Of a stretch of 64,000 nucleotides of DNA, positions 35,089-48,300 are shown piece after piece. The translations under genes and the position numbers were made by a program. The notes under the pieces were generated by a model. That model saw only the letters and a program-made list of their open reading frames with translations. It had not been told where the DNA came from and made no database searches. Position 1 is the first letter of the stretch, and each line of letters begins with the position of its first letter. The DNA comes from Hypoxylon rubiginosum (Eukaryota > Ascomycota > Sordariomycetes > Xylariales > Hypoxylaceae), in assembly GCA_902806565.1 (NCBI GenBank), contig CADCXA010000038.1, positions 1 through 64,000 on the forward strand, in the 5' to 3' direction.

Positions 35089-37160
35089 CATTTTGAAATT
35101 ACTTGCGCCGCCTAGATACGTCCAACGGTCCCCCAAATATGTGTAAGCTTACCTTCTATGCTATGACCAGTGAGGCAGTGCCTTATGTCGATGAATATAG
35201 ACCAGAATACATGTAGTTAGTACGGTGACTGGGGCAACCGGCAACCCATAAAACGAACCAATCAGAAATTTGAACTGACATACCTAACACGACATACGAA
35301 GACCGCAGGTTACCAAAATAGGATTAGTAATACACCTGCTTTCCTTTTGCTTGAAGAAACAAGTGATGAAATCGTGAATGTGAAATCTCTCAGCGCTCCA
35401 ATATTAGTGTCATTCGTATTTTTTAATCTGCTACGAGACTAACTATGCGATGGGAAAGCAATCATGGTGTTGCACAAAGAGCTATAAGTCTAAAAAGGGG
35501 TCTCTTAGAATTGTCTTGTCTCTCTCATATCTCCTCGGTAACAGGCCCACAATCCTCCCCAAATGGCCAAGGGTTAAGATCTGACACGAGGCGCCAACAA
35601 AGATTAGAAATGGGTTTAGATCCCGATGATGGATGGAGCACTATTTCGGAGCCTTGCCACTATTATAATCGACGGTACTAGGAGAAATGTTGATTGGGGT
35701 TGAGTCTAGCGACGGGAGAATGGAATGTGTTGGACAACCCGTTCTATTCCTCGCGTGTATGGTAAAGCGACCGCCGTATCACGAGGCCTATTCGTAACTA
35801 ACTCTGGGCATACAGAGAGGAACCAAGAACAAAGGAGCCCTCTATCTCCTGGTAGACCTGCGGTACTATTCAGGTGGCCAAGCGCTAAGACCCTGATATA
35901 CCGGACCGGATAGTATACACTCGAAGGTTCACTTTTGGATCCCCAGTCTGAAGAGGAGAACCAGATGTCTTTGGCGTCTCTAGTTTCGTCCGTGATCACT
36001 GAACCGATGCAGCTGTTGAGGAGAGTATAATACTAGCGCCGTGGGCTCAAGATTAGTAGGTGACCGGGGAGAATGTTATCATAGATTGCCCAAGGTACCA
36101 CCTACGTGGCAGCTCGTTCAAAAGAAGATACAGATTGAAGAATGGAATAGGGGTATTTGGACGAGACATCTGAGTGCGATATTGACATTGTGGATGGATA
36201 TCGTAGACAATGTGGCAGTTCAAACGGCTTCTGTTATAATCTATCTACCCAGAAGGCACTATCAAATCGCCTTCTATCTCGACGTATATAGATTGACGGC
36301 AAGTAGCTCATATGATTTTCAAGAAGCCAAGTTTAAGAGCCACATAATGATTTTCCCTGATTCCATCCGTTTGTTGATTCAAACTGCCCCCTATAGTCTA
36401 AACGATACACTTCAATAAATACGGGTATCGCTACTTCTAATTAGGTACCTTAACAGTTACTTACATGCCATTATCGAATGTTGTATTCAGACCCAGCATC
36501 TAGACTCACTCGGTGTACTCTTATTTATTCAGTCGCAGCATTGGTAATGTCGGTTGATTACTTCTATCTTTTCAGAGGTGGTCCCAGTTGAACCATCGGA
36601 ACCAGATAAAGTCAAACAAGAAAGTATCTCAATGGAACCCTTCGAAGATGGATGAAAGTAGGACTGGTAGTTTGTTCCCATATATTCACTTGCGATGGCT
36701 CCGCCTCTCTGTGTTCTTCGGACCTGCTAAAGTCAAGGAAAATCGACGGGTTTTAACTAGAGATAGTTGGCAAAAATACTGTCTCTCAATAAAGTATTAC
36801 TAAATAAAAGCACAAGTGTATCATCCCACAGCGATTGAGCAGAACTACGCTCTACGCCGGTGAAGAGCGAAATCAGCGCTGTTGCTAAAGGCAAGAGTCT
36901 AGTCAGGTGTTGGATTCTAGTAAAGGGAAGACGGATATTGACAACGAATAAACAGCAATTCTCCACCAATTGATGGCTCTTAGCAGCTCGGTATTTGCTT
37001 TTGTGTTTCCATGACCAAGTTGCGCGGGCCGAGTGGTTGATAGAAATGATGATTAGGACACATGGCTGAAAGATACTTATATTAGGCGGTATATCTATTC
37101 AACATAATACTCTAAATTGCGCGTTGTCAAGTTTCGGATATATTAGAAGCATTCTTTTTG

Positions 37161-37163
<3 letters not shown>

Positions 37164-37192
<29 letters not shown>
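37164..37192 (+). repeat. Run of 29 consecutive G
   Basis: An uninterrupted homopolymer of 29 G, preceded by GGGA. It can form stacked G-quadruplexes. Its true length may differ from what is shown, since such runs are hard to sequence. Confidence 0.85.
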
Positions 37193-37194
<2 letters not shown>

Positions 37195-37584
37195 CTTGGT
37201 AGAGCTCATGGCAATGGTGACAACAATTGCCGATCAGCTGTCGATCCCACACACGATCCCACACACAATTCGTAGTAAAGATCTTAAGCTATAAAAAACC
37301 CCACGGAAAAGCGTGCTGTGGGTTGAGCCGTGGGCTCGGGACAGGCTCTTGGGAACCAAGGACCTGATTAATGCTCTCAGGGCTAAGATGATCTCCGTTC
37401 GAGCATAATTGTGGCGAATGGATACAGTCCATCCGCATGAAATCCAAGAATCGAGTTCGGATGAAAGACGGGGCAAATCGCTGAAGATCTAGCAAGACGG
37501 CCCCTTGCTTGATTTGGACCGGAAGCGTGGCCTGGAGATCGACAGGGCGCAGCCCGTGGCAGCTTTCAAGGGGGTGCCTGGGCG

Positions 37585-37639
37585 CCAATCTTCCAATCTT
37601 CCAATCTTCCAGTCTTCCCGTTGCAATCCCGTTGCAATC
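37585..37639 (+). repeat. Two adjacent short tandem repeats
   Basis: An 8-bp unit CCAATCTT occurs about four times, followed by an 11-bp unit CCCGTTGCAAT twice. Two more copies of a 12-bp unit (GATCCCACACAC) lie 340 bp upstream. Confidence 0.7.
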
Positions 37640-40507
37640 GATTGGCGGGCCGCGGTGGGTAACGAATTCTTCTTACCGGACAGCGATGCCCTCAATATTT
37701 CTGCGTGCAACTCTACGCGCAAATAGTGAGAGGCTTTCTTAATCTAAGCGAGACATTCCTCAGCCTGCCGAGGATGGGCTACTTGCTGCTGAACATAGCA
37801 TGTAGTAAAATATTGATATTGGCACAGGATGGGAAAAGCGAGCTATGTTTCACAGGGTGGTAGGGACGCATGGCGACGTGGACGACTGCTACGTAGTAAG
37901 CAGGCTGGCAGACTGGTAGGCAAATTTTACCTGACTGGTTGGCCATTCAAAGCCCTCGCGAAAAAGGGACGTGAATTCTGGCCGAGTTTTCCACCAACCG
38001 GCTAGCGCACCAAGGCCTGGGGATTCAAGGGAGTGCGTGCATGCGAGCATGAGTTTCTTCATTCGAACCGAGGCCAATTCAGGAAGCTGGGCCCGAAAAC
38101 CGAAGAGATATGAAACAAGTTGTTCTGAGACTTGATAGGTTCGTTGAAAAAAAAAAAACTCGGTCTCGGCAAAACTCCCTCCCCCTGTCTGTCAGCGGCC
38201 ATTTACCTCCTGATTTAGGGGGAGAAGAGGTTCAAAAGGAGTAAACACAGAAAACGAATCGTTCGTGATCTCCACCAGCAATATAAGAGATCGAATGAAC
38301 CCCGAACTGTTTACCTGCGAACAGACTGCAGTCAGCTTAAGTGATATTGATGGGGAATTCACTAGCCGATGTCTATTGGTTCGGCACGAAGGTGATGGGA
38401 TGTTCGATCTGGTGAGCGGAAAAGGTTTACTGGACGGGAGAGCGCCAGCTAAGAATCCAAGAATCGAGTGCTTTGCATTACCGCTGTCCGGCATTTCGTC
38501 TTTCGCACCGGCGGAGAATTTCTAGAGTTTGTAGAAAAGATCGTCGTTGATGGCCAAGAGCGGAATAGTGCATAATAGGAAGCCGCTGTGTCTCCCTTTT
38601 CCATCACAGCTGAGAATTGGTTGATACTGCAAAAGGCTCAATTTGGAGAACAAAGGCGCTGAAATTATGAACTTATTCTACAAGCGCGTCTCCGGGCGGG
38701 TATACACAAGGTCCGGCGCGCGGCAAAGACAACGGGATTGTTCGTAAAATGTAAAATAAGAATGACCTTTACTGCGCGCGCGCTTAGTACGAACCATCCG
38801 TTCTCGCTCTTCCGCGGCTATTCCGTATTGTGAGTCCATATTGGCTATTCGTTAGGTGCCTAAGTCAATATAGCAACCATTATCATTATCAGCGGGCGGA
38901 TAGGCTACTACACTAGCTGATGTATGCGTGTGTTTAGGTGGCCGTATGCATCTCTGTCAAGTTACCTATCGGCGATGTTACTTTACGATGGTGCGTTTAC
39001 CTACATGTAGGCAGTGGAAGTTCCAAGGTTGATAGGAGTTGGCGAGAGAAGAAATTGGCTCAACTATTTTCCTCCCGAAGCCCCCACGGGCTAGAACTAA
39101 GATACCTCTTAACCTCCTAGATCAGATCAAGCTTACACTGCCCAATTTTGAGCCTTAGCCAGTTAGCCCAGGTACGAGGAGGAGTAGGGCAGACCCGATT
39201 TATTTCGAGCGGTTTCACCATTAATCCTTGCTATCGAGTAGATAACGAAGATAGGTACAAAAGGAATTTCTAGCCTAGTGCTACGTGCGTGCTACGTGCG
39301 TGGTGCAGATGCCAACTCAGCGTATGCTGTACAGTACCTTGCATATATCTTCAGGGCTTCAGGGGCTTAGGCTTAGGGTGCTGTACCGAGGGGTGCTAAC
39401 ACCATGCAGGCTAGCCGAGACTGGACTGAGCTAGACCCTCTTCCCCCTTTTCTTTTTGTTCCCTTTTTTTCTTCTTTTTCTTTTCCCACCAAACCAACAT
39501 CCCCCCCGTCTTGTGCATTCGACCAATCTTGACGACAGGATCAAGAGACCTCACGAACAGACCGTACTATGTAGATATGTAGTGTAAAAAGATCACATCA
39601 GTCGAACCTCACCGACATCCGTTCTCCCATGCATCTGCATCTATATGTACGTGCTCATCACACCACCACACACATGCAGACATGCCAACAGTTGAGTGGT
39701 TTGCCAACTCAGTCGTGGTTGGCCGTCTGCTATAGAAGGTTCTTACTACAGTTTAAGCATTCTTCTGCATGATGAGATGTCCAGGTCGAGATTGTGTCTA
39801 CGTATGAAAAGGGTTTTCTTATATTGCCACTGTTATGCTGACTGGGAGACTAGACCTCGCCGGGATCCGTTTTTAAAGTTGAAGGACAGGGCCACGCCGC
39901 CCGGAGAACCTAGGCTCGTTTCTTGTCTCGACCACTCACGATCCGTAGATGTGTTTTTCTCCTGTCGTGGCTCGAAATCCAGGAACAAAACGCGCCCGAT
40001 GCCACTCTGGAGTAGCAGTACTACCACACCCATAATCAGGCATTTCTCTGCCTGTCTGTCTGCCTGTCTGTCCAAGTCCGTCCACCACACAGCAACCAAG
40101 CCCCTAGGAGTTTCATCCCTTAGCTTCCACAATTAATTTCCACACCTGGGGGTCTGCCATGCTTCCGTTTCTTTGGCCCTAGTCTATTCGTTCTCTTTGT
40201 CCGATGTCCCTTCATGGGTCTTGGGAAGAAGGCCTGCAAGGCCTGGGCAGACACCCCTTGTTTTCTTTATTGTCCACTTTTTAGGCAGTGCCACCACCTT
40301 AGATCCGTGGATCTATCAAGTCCATTATGCGGTGGAGCCTCCGTTGCCTTGACCGCGGTGGCACAAAATACGACCTATTGTCTCTTATGGGCTCTTAATA
40401 TATATCTCCCCAGGTGAGCCGCTTCGGAGCTCTCTCGCTGGTCCTTTTCCCTCCGTGCCCAACCGTCGTGCCCTTACACTCTCTTCTTCCGTCTTGCTAG
40501 CCGAGTT

Positions 40508-40515
40508 TATATATA
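40508..40515 (+). promoter_or_regulatory. TATA-like box of the GH16 gene
   Basis: TATATATA followed by a CT-rich stretch, about 257 bp before the start codon. CT-rich stretches often mark transcription starts in filamentous fungi. The call rests on position and sequence only. Confidence 0.35.
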
Positions 40516-40771
40516 CCACACTCTTTTTCTTGCTTCCGTGTTAATAGTCTATTAGCTATTAGCTTGTTTGCTTCGTCTTTCTTTTTGAATTATATATCCT
40601 CAACTCCCTGCGAGTCAGGCTTCATTCTACTACGGCCCGGATAGCTCCCCCCTTTCACTACATTCTAGCTCGGCCCGGTCTATCTTGACGATCTTGGGAA
40701 TTCACTGTCATAAACAATTTACAATCAACACACCCATTACCTGCTGTCGTTTCCGGCATCAATCATTCAAA

Positions 40772-41688
40772 ATGCGATTCCAACAATCACTGCTTGCTAC
40801 TTTGGCTCCTGGCCTCGTCACGGCCATTGCTCCCCCTGCCATTCAAGGCATGAGCATCGTCTTCTCTGAAGACTTCGAAGGCCCCGCAGGTGCTTCGCCT
40901 AGTAACGCCTGGAATGTCATGGACGCCATCAACACCAATAATGAGGTTCAAACCTACACCACCTCGAATCAGAACGTACAGATCAGCGGTGGTGGCACCG
41001 TTCAGTTTGTTCCACGGAAGTCGTCTTCTGGCCATTGGACCTCGGGCCGTATCGAATCCAAAGGCTCTTGGACACCTGCCCCCGGCAAGGTTATGAAAAT
41101 AGAGGCAAACATCCTGTTGGGTAGCAATCCCACGATCAATAAACAGGGAATGTGGCCTGCCTTCTGGGCTCTCGGTGATGCAATCAGACATGGAACCCAG
41201 TGGCCGGCGTCTGGAGAGATAGACATTATGGAGCAGGTCAACGGAATTCTCACCGGTTACGGCACTGTCCACTGCGGGTCCACCATCGGCGGTCCTTGCA
41301 ATGAACCTATAGGTCGTGCTAAGACGACCGCCTTGCCGGCGGACGGCTTCCATACCTGGGGCGTCACGATCGACCGCACGAATGACAACTGGCTAGCCCA
41401 AACTATCTCGTGGACATTGGACGGCCAGACTTACTCGACCCTTACTGGAGCTGACATCAACGATGCTCCTGTCTGGTCTACGCTGGCCCATAGCCCCCTA
41501 TACGTCCTTCTCAATGTCGCTGTTGGCGGTGATTGGCCAGGCGCGCCCAATCTTGTAAGTGTTCTTTTTCATCCTGTAAATATCCAATTGCAATGTGTTT
41601 CATGGACTAATTTCGCGCGATATAGCTTACCCAGGATGGATATGGCAGCATGATGGAAGTCCAATGGGTTGCCGTCTACTCCTCATAG
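40772..41688 (+). CDS. Secreted GH16 endo-beta-1,3(4)-glucanase
   Basis: Two exons, 40,772-41,554 and 41,626-41,688, separated by a 71-nt intron (GTAAGT/ATATAG), giving 281 aa. The ATG at 40,772 starts a signal peptide (MRFQQSLLATLAPGLVTA); the frame upstream of it has no such feature. The GH16 catalytic signature GEIDIME spans residues 148-154, with E149 as nucleophile and E154 as acid/base. GMWPAFWALG and GGDWPGAP flank it as in fungal laminarinases/mixed-linkage glucanases, and the spliced C-terminus ends in the family strand VQWVAVYSS. The enzyme should cut beta-1,3 or mixed beta-1,3/1,4-glucans outside the cell, from plant or fungal walls. No GPI-anchor tail or carbohydrate-binding module is present. 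It is convergent with the Dal5-type transporter. Confidence 0.93.
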
Positions 41689-42644
41689 ACATCACGACTG
41701 GCTAGGGGTGGCGTGGTATGATACACCAAAATCAGAAGTGGGTGTATATATGGGACATCTGGCGTTTTTTTCAGACATAGGGTTCGGAATTTTGGATGAA
41801 GCTCGAGATACCTCTTTACGTTACGTGATTTTTGTTCTTCCCTTATTAGACTTGTCTCAGGAGGCATGGCGCGGCTTAGACGCCCTATCTGCTTGGAAGA
41901 TTAGCGCTGATGCAGATGATACCCCCTTTTTATTCTGTTGGGTACGATGGAATAGATCTGTGGTCCAGCTACTTGACTCGCTGGACGCACTTACGACCAC
42001 CAATACTTTTTAGCCTCAATCCAACTATGAACGACTAATGCAAGTCTTGGTGACCTTGCGCCGTCTTTCGGGCGATTGCCGGGAGACCGTATAACCGTCG
42101 CATTTATGACTTTCTTATGCGCCAGTACACGTAATGAACCTTACCATACTGCATTTCAATGTACGGTTCGGCGAAGTCGTTTTTCTCGTGATTGTGTCCC
42201 GCAGTTTTAAGATGGCAAACCTGTTTTCAACTGCGTGTTATGTCACCCTCGTGGGTTTTAGGAGACTTTACTCGCCTCTATATTTGACATGGTGACATTT
42301 AAGTCCTTACCCGAGTACCGGGATAGCTCAATCGAGGAATCAATAGGGACTTGCTTGCATCTTTTAATCACGCCGCGACGTCACTTGGCGAGTACACGGT
42401 TTGCTGCTTAAGGTACCTAGGCGCAGGCTCATTGGGCGATAGTATGGATATGACATTGCTTGGACTAGAAAGATCATTCTGCTTACACGCTCTCACGCCG
42501 ACATTAGTAGTCTGAGATACCTAAGCAAAACTACTTGTTCTAATATCGTATTCGAAATACGTCTCTTTTACCTAGATGCTGACACCGAGATAGACACGCA
42601 CCCAAATCGTCCGAGCTCTCAGCTGCCTAAGACATTGGTTGCGT
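41689..42644. other. Convergent intergenic region
   Basis: About 950 bp between two gene ends. A 114-codon frame at 41,669-42,013 overlaps the GH16 3' end and shows no domain. Nothing else is seen. Confidence 0.5.
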
Positions 42645-45383
42645 CTACATCGTGTAGCGAAACTAAATCACGGATGTCAGTTTAGACCTTGAAAATGGGG
42701 AAGACGGTGCCGCTCACGTATGGGTTCTGGAAATCCGTGCAGTCCTGCCCTCCGAGCTGCTTGCCCCTTTCCACCCTCTCTTCCTCGGTGATCCCTTGCT
42801 CGCGTAGGTGCTTCTCTCGTCGGCGGTTCCGCATCACCAAGACGATCCGCCATGCGATAATGGTTACGAGCTCCAGCGCGAAGCAGACGGCGCAACCAGC
42901 CGTTCCGGGGATATAGCGTGGCTGTTAAGTTTCCTCGTTAGTTCAAGTTCTTCCCAAGTGTATGCAGTTGATCGGGGTTAGGCATGGCTGAGGCGAAGAG
43001 TAGCCGTGAAATTAGTATGAATAACGTACAGCGTCCTTCGCGACGAATATTTGGGATCCGACCATGTTGCCCACGCAGTAGCCGACGAAGGTGAAGGATG
43101 AGGTGAGGGTGCGCTTGGTTCGCCCGGCGACATTTGAGGGGATCAACGTCCAGGCTAGAAACAGCGCAACCACACAAGGGACAGTGATGAAGTAGCTTTA
43201 AGTAAATGTTAGCAATGCTGCACAGATTTTTCTAAGTCCTAGATGTGTGCTGAGTGAGTCCCAACTTACCCTGTCCATCTAGCCCACTTATATTGCGGAT
43301 CGTTGGGAAGCGCCGCCATCATGGCAAAGCCCGCTATCGGGGGTATAACGGAGACTATCATGAAATACCTACGGATATCAAGTTAGCCACTTGAATCTTG
43401 CTACTTGCCGATGTCTCATCTTCACTCACATGCGTAGGTCCTTCCACCTGCTCGTTACGAGGCCGATGACGACGAACCAGACGACGGACGCGACGTTCCG
43501 CGGGATGTCCAGTAGAATTACCTGCAGGTTCGCTAAGAAGCTGTCAGCTTTGGTCGTATTGGCCAGACTACGGACGTCTCTAGTAACTTACTAAACCCAG
43601 CACTAGCGTTGATGATCGAGCCGAAGGTTGTGATACCCCCGTTGGGAACGGAGCTGAGGAAGGCTACAGAATATGTCAGTATTCATTCAGTAAGTACTAC
43701 TTTGCGACTCGGTATCCTCTTGTGCTTCAACATCCTCAAATCGACTAGATGCGATCACCTCCAAAATGTAGATGAATCTTGTCGTAGACGTACCTCCCTC
43801 GGGTGAGGTATGGCGGGGGAGAATAGGACTTGCAAATAGGAGAGGTGAGTAACTTACCATTGACACCTGCGAACCAGAACTGCCAATGAGTACATTAACA
43901 TCGGTGATCTCGCTTACACGTTAAATAAGGAATGAACACTCACGCAAGGATCGACGAGGCATTCCCGAGCCTGCTCCCACTTCCACTTCTTGATCCCGGT
44001 GCGGTCGTGGCCCGTGTTGTTCGACATGATACGAGCATTGGCTATCTCCCTCTCTTCCGGCGACAGCCAACGTACTTCAGATGGCGTGCCGAGAAAGAGG
44101 AGGCACAGGCAGCCGGTGACGATTGTCAAACCTCCAAGGAACTATATCAGATCGACCATCGGTCATGTCGTTAGCCTATGCCCTCATATACGTTTATTCA
44201 CTTTACCAGAGTCTCTACGGATGGGGTTGGTAATTCCAGATAGCGGGATAGGAGCTCACATAAGACATATATCTCCAGGCCTGGAAGTCTGGGCGCGAGT
44301 ATTGTACAGACCCGATCCCGTAGAGGATCAGGTTGGCGATGATGCCGAAGCCAGCGTTGGCGCTTTGGAAGACTAGCGCTCGCGACGCTGTATGTATAGA
44401 AACATATCGCGTTAGCATTTTTCCTTTGGTACTTAAGAATCCTCTAGTATTCCCGAGGTGAATCATTTCCCGAAGCTTATAGAGGCAATTATTGTTGAAA
44501 ATAGACATGGAAAGGAGGTTCGGGAACCTGGGGTTGGAAATGGAAACACAACGTGTTTTTGTACATACCATGCTCGCGAGTCGTGTACCAGCTACCAACT
44601 ACGAGGATGAATCCGGGTGATATACAGCACTAAACCACGAGAGAAGTGTCAGCTTTAACGTTCATCCATAAGTCCTGATTTGGGGGTAGGGGGTTAAACT
44701 TAAAGGGGGAAGAGGGAGGGAGCGGACTGACTTCAAACAGTCCCTGCAGCGCACGTAGAGTGATGAGCTGTGTGAAGTTCTGAGCGAATCCCACGCAGAG
44801 GACGACGACACCCCAGCACAGCATATAGCACGAAAGTGTGCGACCCATGAGATACCGCTGGAGGATGATGTTGGACGGGAACTCGAAGCACATGTACGTG
44901 ATATAGAAGATGGTCGTCAGCCATGAGTATTGCTGTCCGACAAGCCCGGTATCCTGTGATGACACACGGCCATGTTAGCGAAGAACGGCGTACGAAGAGC
45001 AGAAATTTCGGTGCTAAGACCCGTCGTACCGTTCTAAGACCGAAAATAGCTTGCGTTCCGATCGACGTCTTATCCGTCTGCTGTACGCCGTAGCAGAGCC
45101 ACATGAGCGGTAGTAAGTACCGGTCGGCCTTCCGCTTCAGCTTTCGGTACTGCTCCTCGGTGTATTGCGGCACTGTTGATACAGTAAGCACTCATATTTT
45201 TTCGGGTCTCGGGCGGGATTGTGTCGGACCTGCACCCCCTTGGATCTCGCCGGCCGCAACGCTACTCTTCTCGCTGATCTCGGCATCGTTAATCTTCTCC
45301 GGGTCCTTCTCCGGGTCTCTAGATATTTCTAGGGTCGACCTCATCTCCGCCGGGAGCGTCGTAATTTCGGATGTCGCCGCCAT
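42645..45383 (-). CDS. Dal5-type MFS permease (anion:cation symporter), 13 exons
   Basis: Exons: 45,383-45,230; 45,172-45,030; 44,953-44,732; 44,629-44,569; 44,387-44,260; 44,141-43,944; 43,879-43,858; 43,663-43,592; 43,532-43,430; 43,368-43,270; 43,195-43,030; 42,921-42,718; 42,662-42,645 (529 aa, all phases agree). The Dal5/allantoate permease family of the MFS imports organic anions, vitamins or small peptides with protons through the plasma membrane. Visible hallmarks are RKADRYLLPLMWLCYGVQQTDK before TM1, TGLVGQQYSWL, ALQGLFECCISPGF, GTPSEVRWLSPEER in the central loop, FLSSVPNGGITTFGSI, and the C-terminal FQNPYFRYTM. The first 50 residues are a charged cytosolic tail. The start at 45,383 is preferred to one 13 codons upstream by position only. 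Exons 7 (22 nt) and 13 (18 nt) are micro-exons. Confidence 0.93.
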
Positions 45384-48300
45384 TGCTTCACAGCTTACCG
45401 CAATTACGGAAATTTTACGCACGGTGCTAAGAGGCCTTCAAGAAAGCAGCGACAGGTAACATCTACAAGTGACATGGAAGCGAAGCACCATTGGTTATAC
45501 GTATAAATAGTATTATTCCGCATATTGGAAAAGACTTGGCCACCCCACGGAAATAGGACCGGCATCCTACCGATCAAGTTAATCCTGGAGGAGATATGTA
45601 GATAAGGAGCATAGATACGAAGCATGCATGGCTGCATGGGGTGGCGCCCAGTTCTTATTCCTCGAAAGTCGATCGATGTCCTCGCTTCCGCTATCCAAGA
45701 TACATACAAGATCAAGGGCGTAGACATCAATGAGGCTACAAGAACCTAAGAGTATATTAGGCGATGCATAATTTCAAAATGCTTTGTTTTCGGTCTTCTT
45801 TCGTAACGTTATTCACCATCCCACGTGGCGAAAGAGTCGATATTCAGGAGACGTATGTATCTATCTCCAACCTCCAAATCTCGTGCTTTCGAGGTGGGGT
45901 CCGGGGAAGATCGCTACGTATAAGTGTAACGCGACGAACGAATACTACCATATCTCGCGTCATCCTCAATGGGCTTATCAGGACTAGACCCGCGCCTCGG
46001 CATCTGAACGGCAGAGAGAGAGGCTTGTCAAGCTTGTTTTGGCTTGTCCGGCTTGGCCTTGTGTACAAATTGTTTACTTCGTCACTTATCTAATCTTTTC
46101 GGAGAGCACCGATTCTGATATGCTCGACATATGTGGCTTAGGTAGATTCATCAGCAGTTGAAACGCTTTAATCAAATAGGAAGGTAGCATAATTACATAT
46201 GGATGCTTTTATGTAGTTCTTATGGAGACTCATATCGTCAATCGTAACTCTTATCTTCTACAACTTTTACCCAGGTATTATATTACATAACGACAACATT
46301 TCTAATGCCAACCCTCATGAAGCTGGGCCGACTTGGTGGGGTTGTGGCTGTGGCTATGGCTGGTGTTGATTCATCAGCCACCAGCCACAGATAGTGGCTT
46401 CAATAACCCCTTTTCGAAAATAAAATCGAAAATAAAACAACCATGACGATCAACTAAGTCCTTTAGGGTCTCGTTGCGAAGCTTTCTTATAATTGCTCTG
46501 CTGGAGTCTGCATCTCGTCGCTCACCTGATATGTCATGAGGGGAAATCTGCGGCTAGTGCATTGGAGCTGTCGCCAACTGGAGACTAGAGGTGGGCATCT
46601 ATGCCAGTTCAAGCTACGATATTGGCCAAATCTCTCGTCGGTGCTGAGGTAGGAATTGATGTGACGCTTGGCAAATCTATTAGGAACGAGTTATTTCACT
46701 CGTCACATGCACACGATGACGTCAAGTATAAACCAGAGCGAGGGCAACATACAATCATAAATTCTCGCCCTTCCCTTCTCAGCTGCCTCTATATCAAGCC
46801 GAGCGACTAGTTTTATATTATTCAGTACTCAAGACTACCTACCTACCTAGGTAAACAAATAAGCGTGACAACTATCTCATCGTCTTTCGAAGCTGCATGG
46901 ACTCAAATCAGCCATAGGACCAGGCTTGCTACGAGGATCGACATATATCTTCAAGCCACAAGTGGAGATCTTGATATAGATATCGTCTGACAATGGCGGA
47001 ACGATTTTCAATGTGCCAGGCCCCGGAAAATTGCAGCCGGGGAGCTATACACGACTGCCTGAGCCGTGGTAGTAAAGATAAGGAGACATACGCACCTCTG
47101 CCAAGTACACACCAGATACGGACCAATCCATGATACCATACGGGTAGCCAACAAGCGAAGTGCGACAAGATCATCACGTAAGTGTCGGCTTTTCAAGGTT
47201 CGATTTAGATGCAGCTTGTTAATCCAAGTACTAGATTGGGCACCTATGCATTCAAGAAAGCTGCCATGACCCGTTTCTAAGAATCCGGCTTCAGAGTCCA
47301 AGAGGTCTCGAGGCCGTTTCGTTTGGCAGTTTGCCACAACTCAAGAATTATAACATATCATATTTAGTGCCTACCTCGTTGTAACAATATCAATGGGGGT
47401 GAATGCAAATGCTGGAGCTCTAGGGAGATCCTGGCTTGAATGGGTTTATTCTATTTAATGTACAGTACGATGTGGACGGAGTGTAAGACTCATAGATACT
47501 ATCACCTATTTCTATAATTACTATTAGGAATGGTACCAGTATAAACCTGAAATTCCAAAGCTAGATATATCTACCTAGATTGGGTACCTCCTTATAGGTA
47601 ATTTTCCGTTAATAAGTGGTGTCTATCAATATTTGAGTTACGATACGCGTCGACATTTAACAAGATACCTACGAATATCTTTACTTATCACACGTGTAGA
47701 TTCTCGTACTTTGCACGGAAATGCTTTCAAATAAAGCTGATACGTAAGACAATATCTTGCTCGTATACCCTGCATTAACCTCGCGTGTTGAGGTATGACA
47801 AGGCGGTAACCGGCTGGCTCCCGCAGACACATGAATGATTTGGCACCCCGTATCCACTAGGCTCTAGGATTATAGACGGGTATAGGAAACCCTTAATCTC
47901 CCTTCTGCAGGTTTATATTGAGTATAACTTCTACATATCGAACCACTGATCGGCAACAGACTGACGCACGAATATATTACGCACTTAGAAGTGATAGGCT
48001 TCGAAGATGCATCCTGTAAAAGATGCATATTAGAGGAGGCACAAAGGTGAAAAAAAGATTGGAACCATGACTTCGGAAGAAGTCGATGATCCCCCAGGTG
48101 TTATCATCTTGGCCATATTCATTATACCCCTAAGTTAGGTTAAGCCTTAGGTTACCTTCTATGGTATATCCAGATTCTCGCTACTTTATTCGAATTCTAT
48201 CTATAACCCCCCCCGGCCCAAATGTCATAGTATCACTTTTATCCAGTAGGAAGAGATTCCTCACTAGATTATCACACATTTCGCATTGACCTCGTGCTTA

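Larger units (their letters stand above)
35089..40771. other. 5.7-kb gene-poor region
   Basis: No frame on either strand shows a known motif or a convincing set of exons. It contains a 29-G run (37,164-37,192), small tandem repeats (about 37,234-37,260, 37,585-37,639 and 39,285-39,305) and pyrimidine-rich stretches (39,430-39,485 and around 40,570). The mixture of simple repeats suggests old, decayed insertions of normal GC content. The last 500 bp should contain the GH16 promoter and leader. Confidence 0.55.

Noticed and set aside
36015..36400. Solo LTR suggested by TGTTGAGGAGAGTATAATAC
   Set aside because: Only the start resembles an LTR; no matching CA end or target duplication found by eye.
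46601..46810. 69-codon frame that looked protein-like
   Set aside because: No known motif, no adjoining exons, and codon use like the non-coding surroundings.
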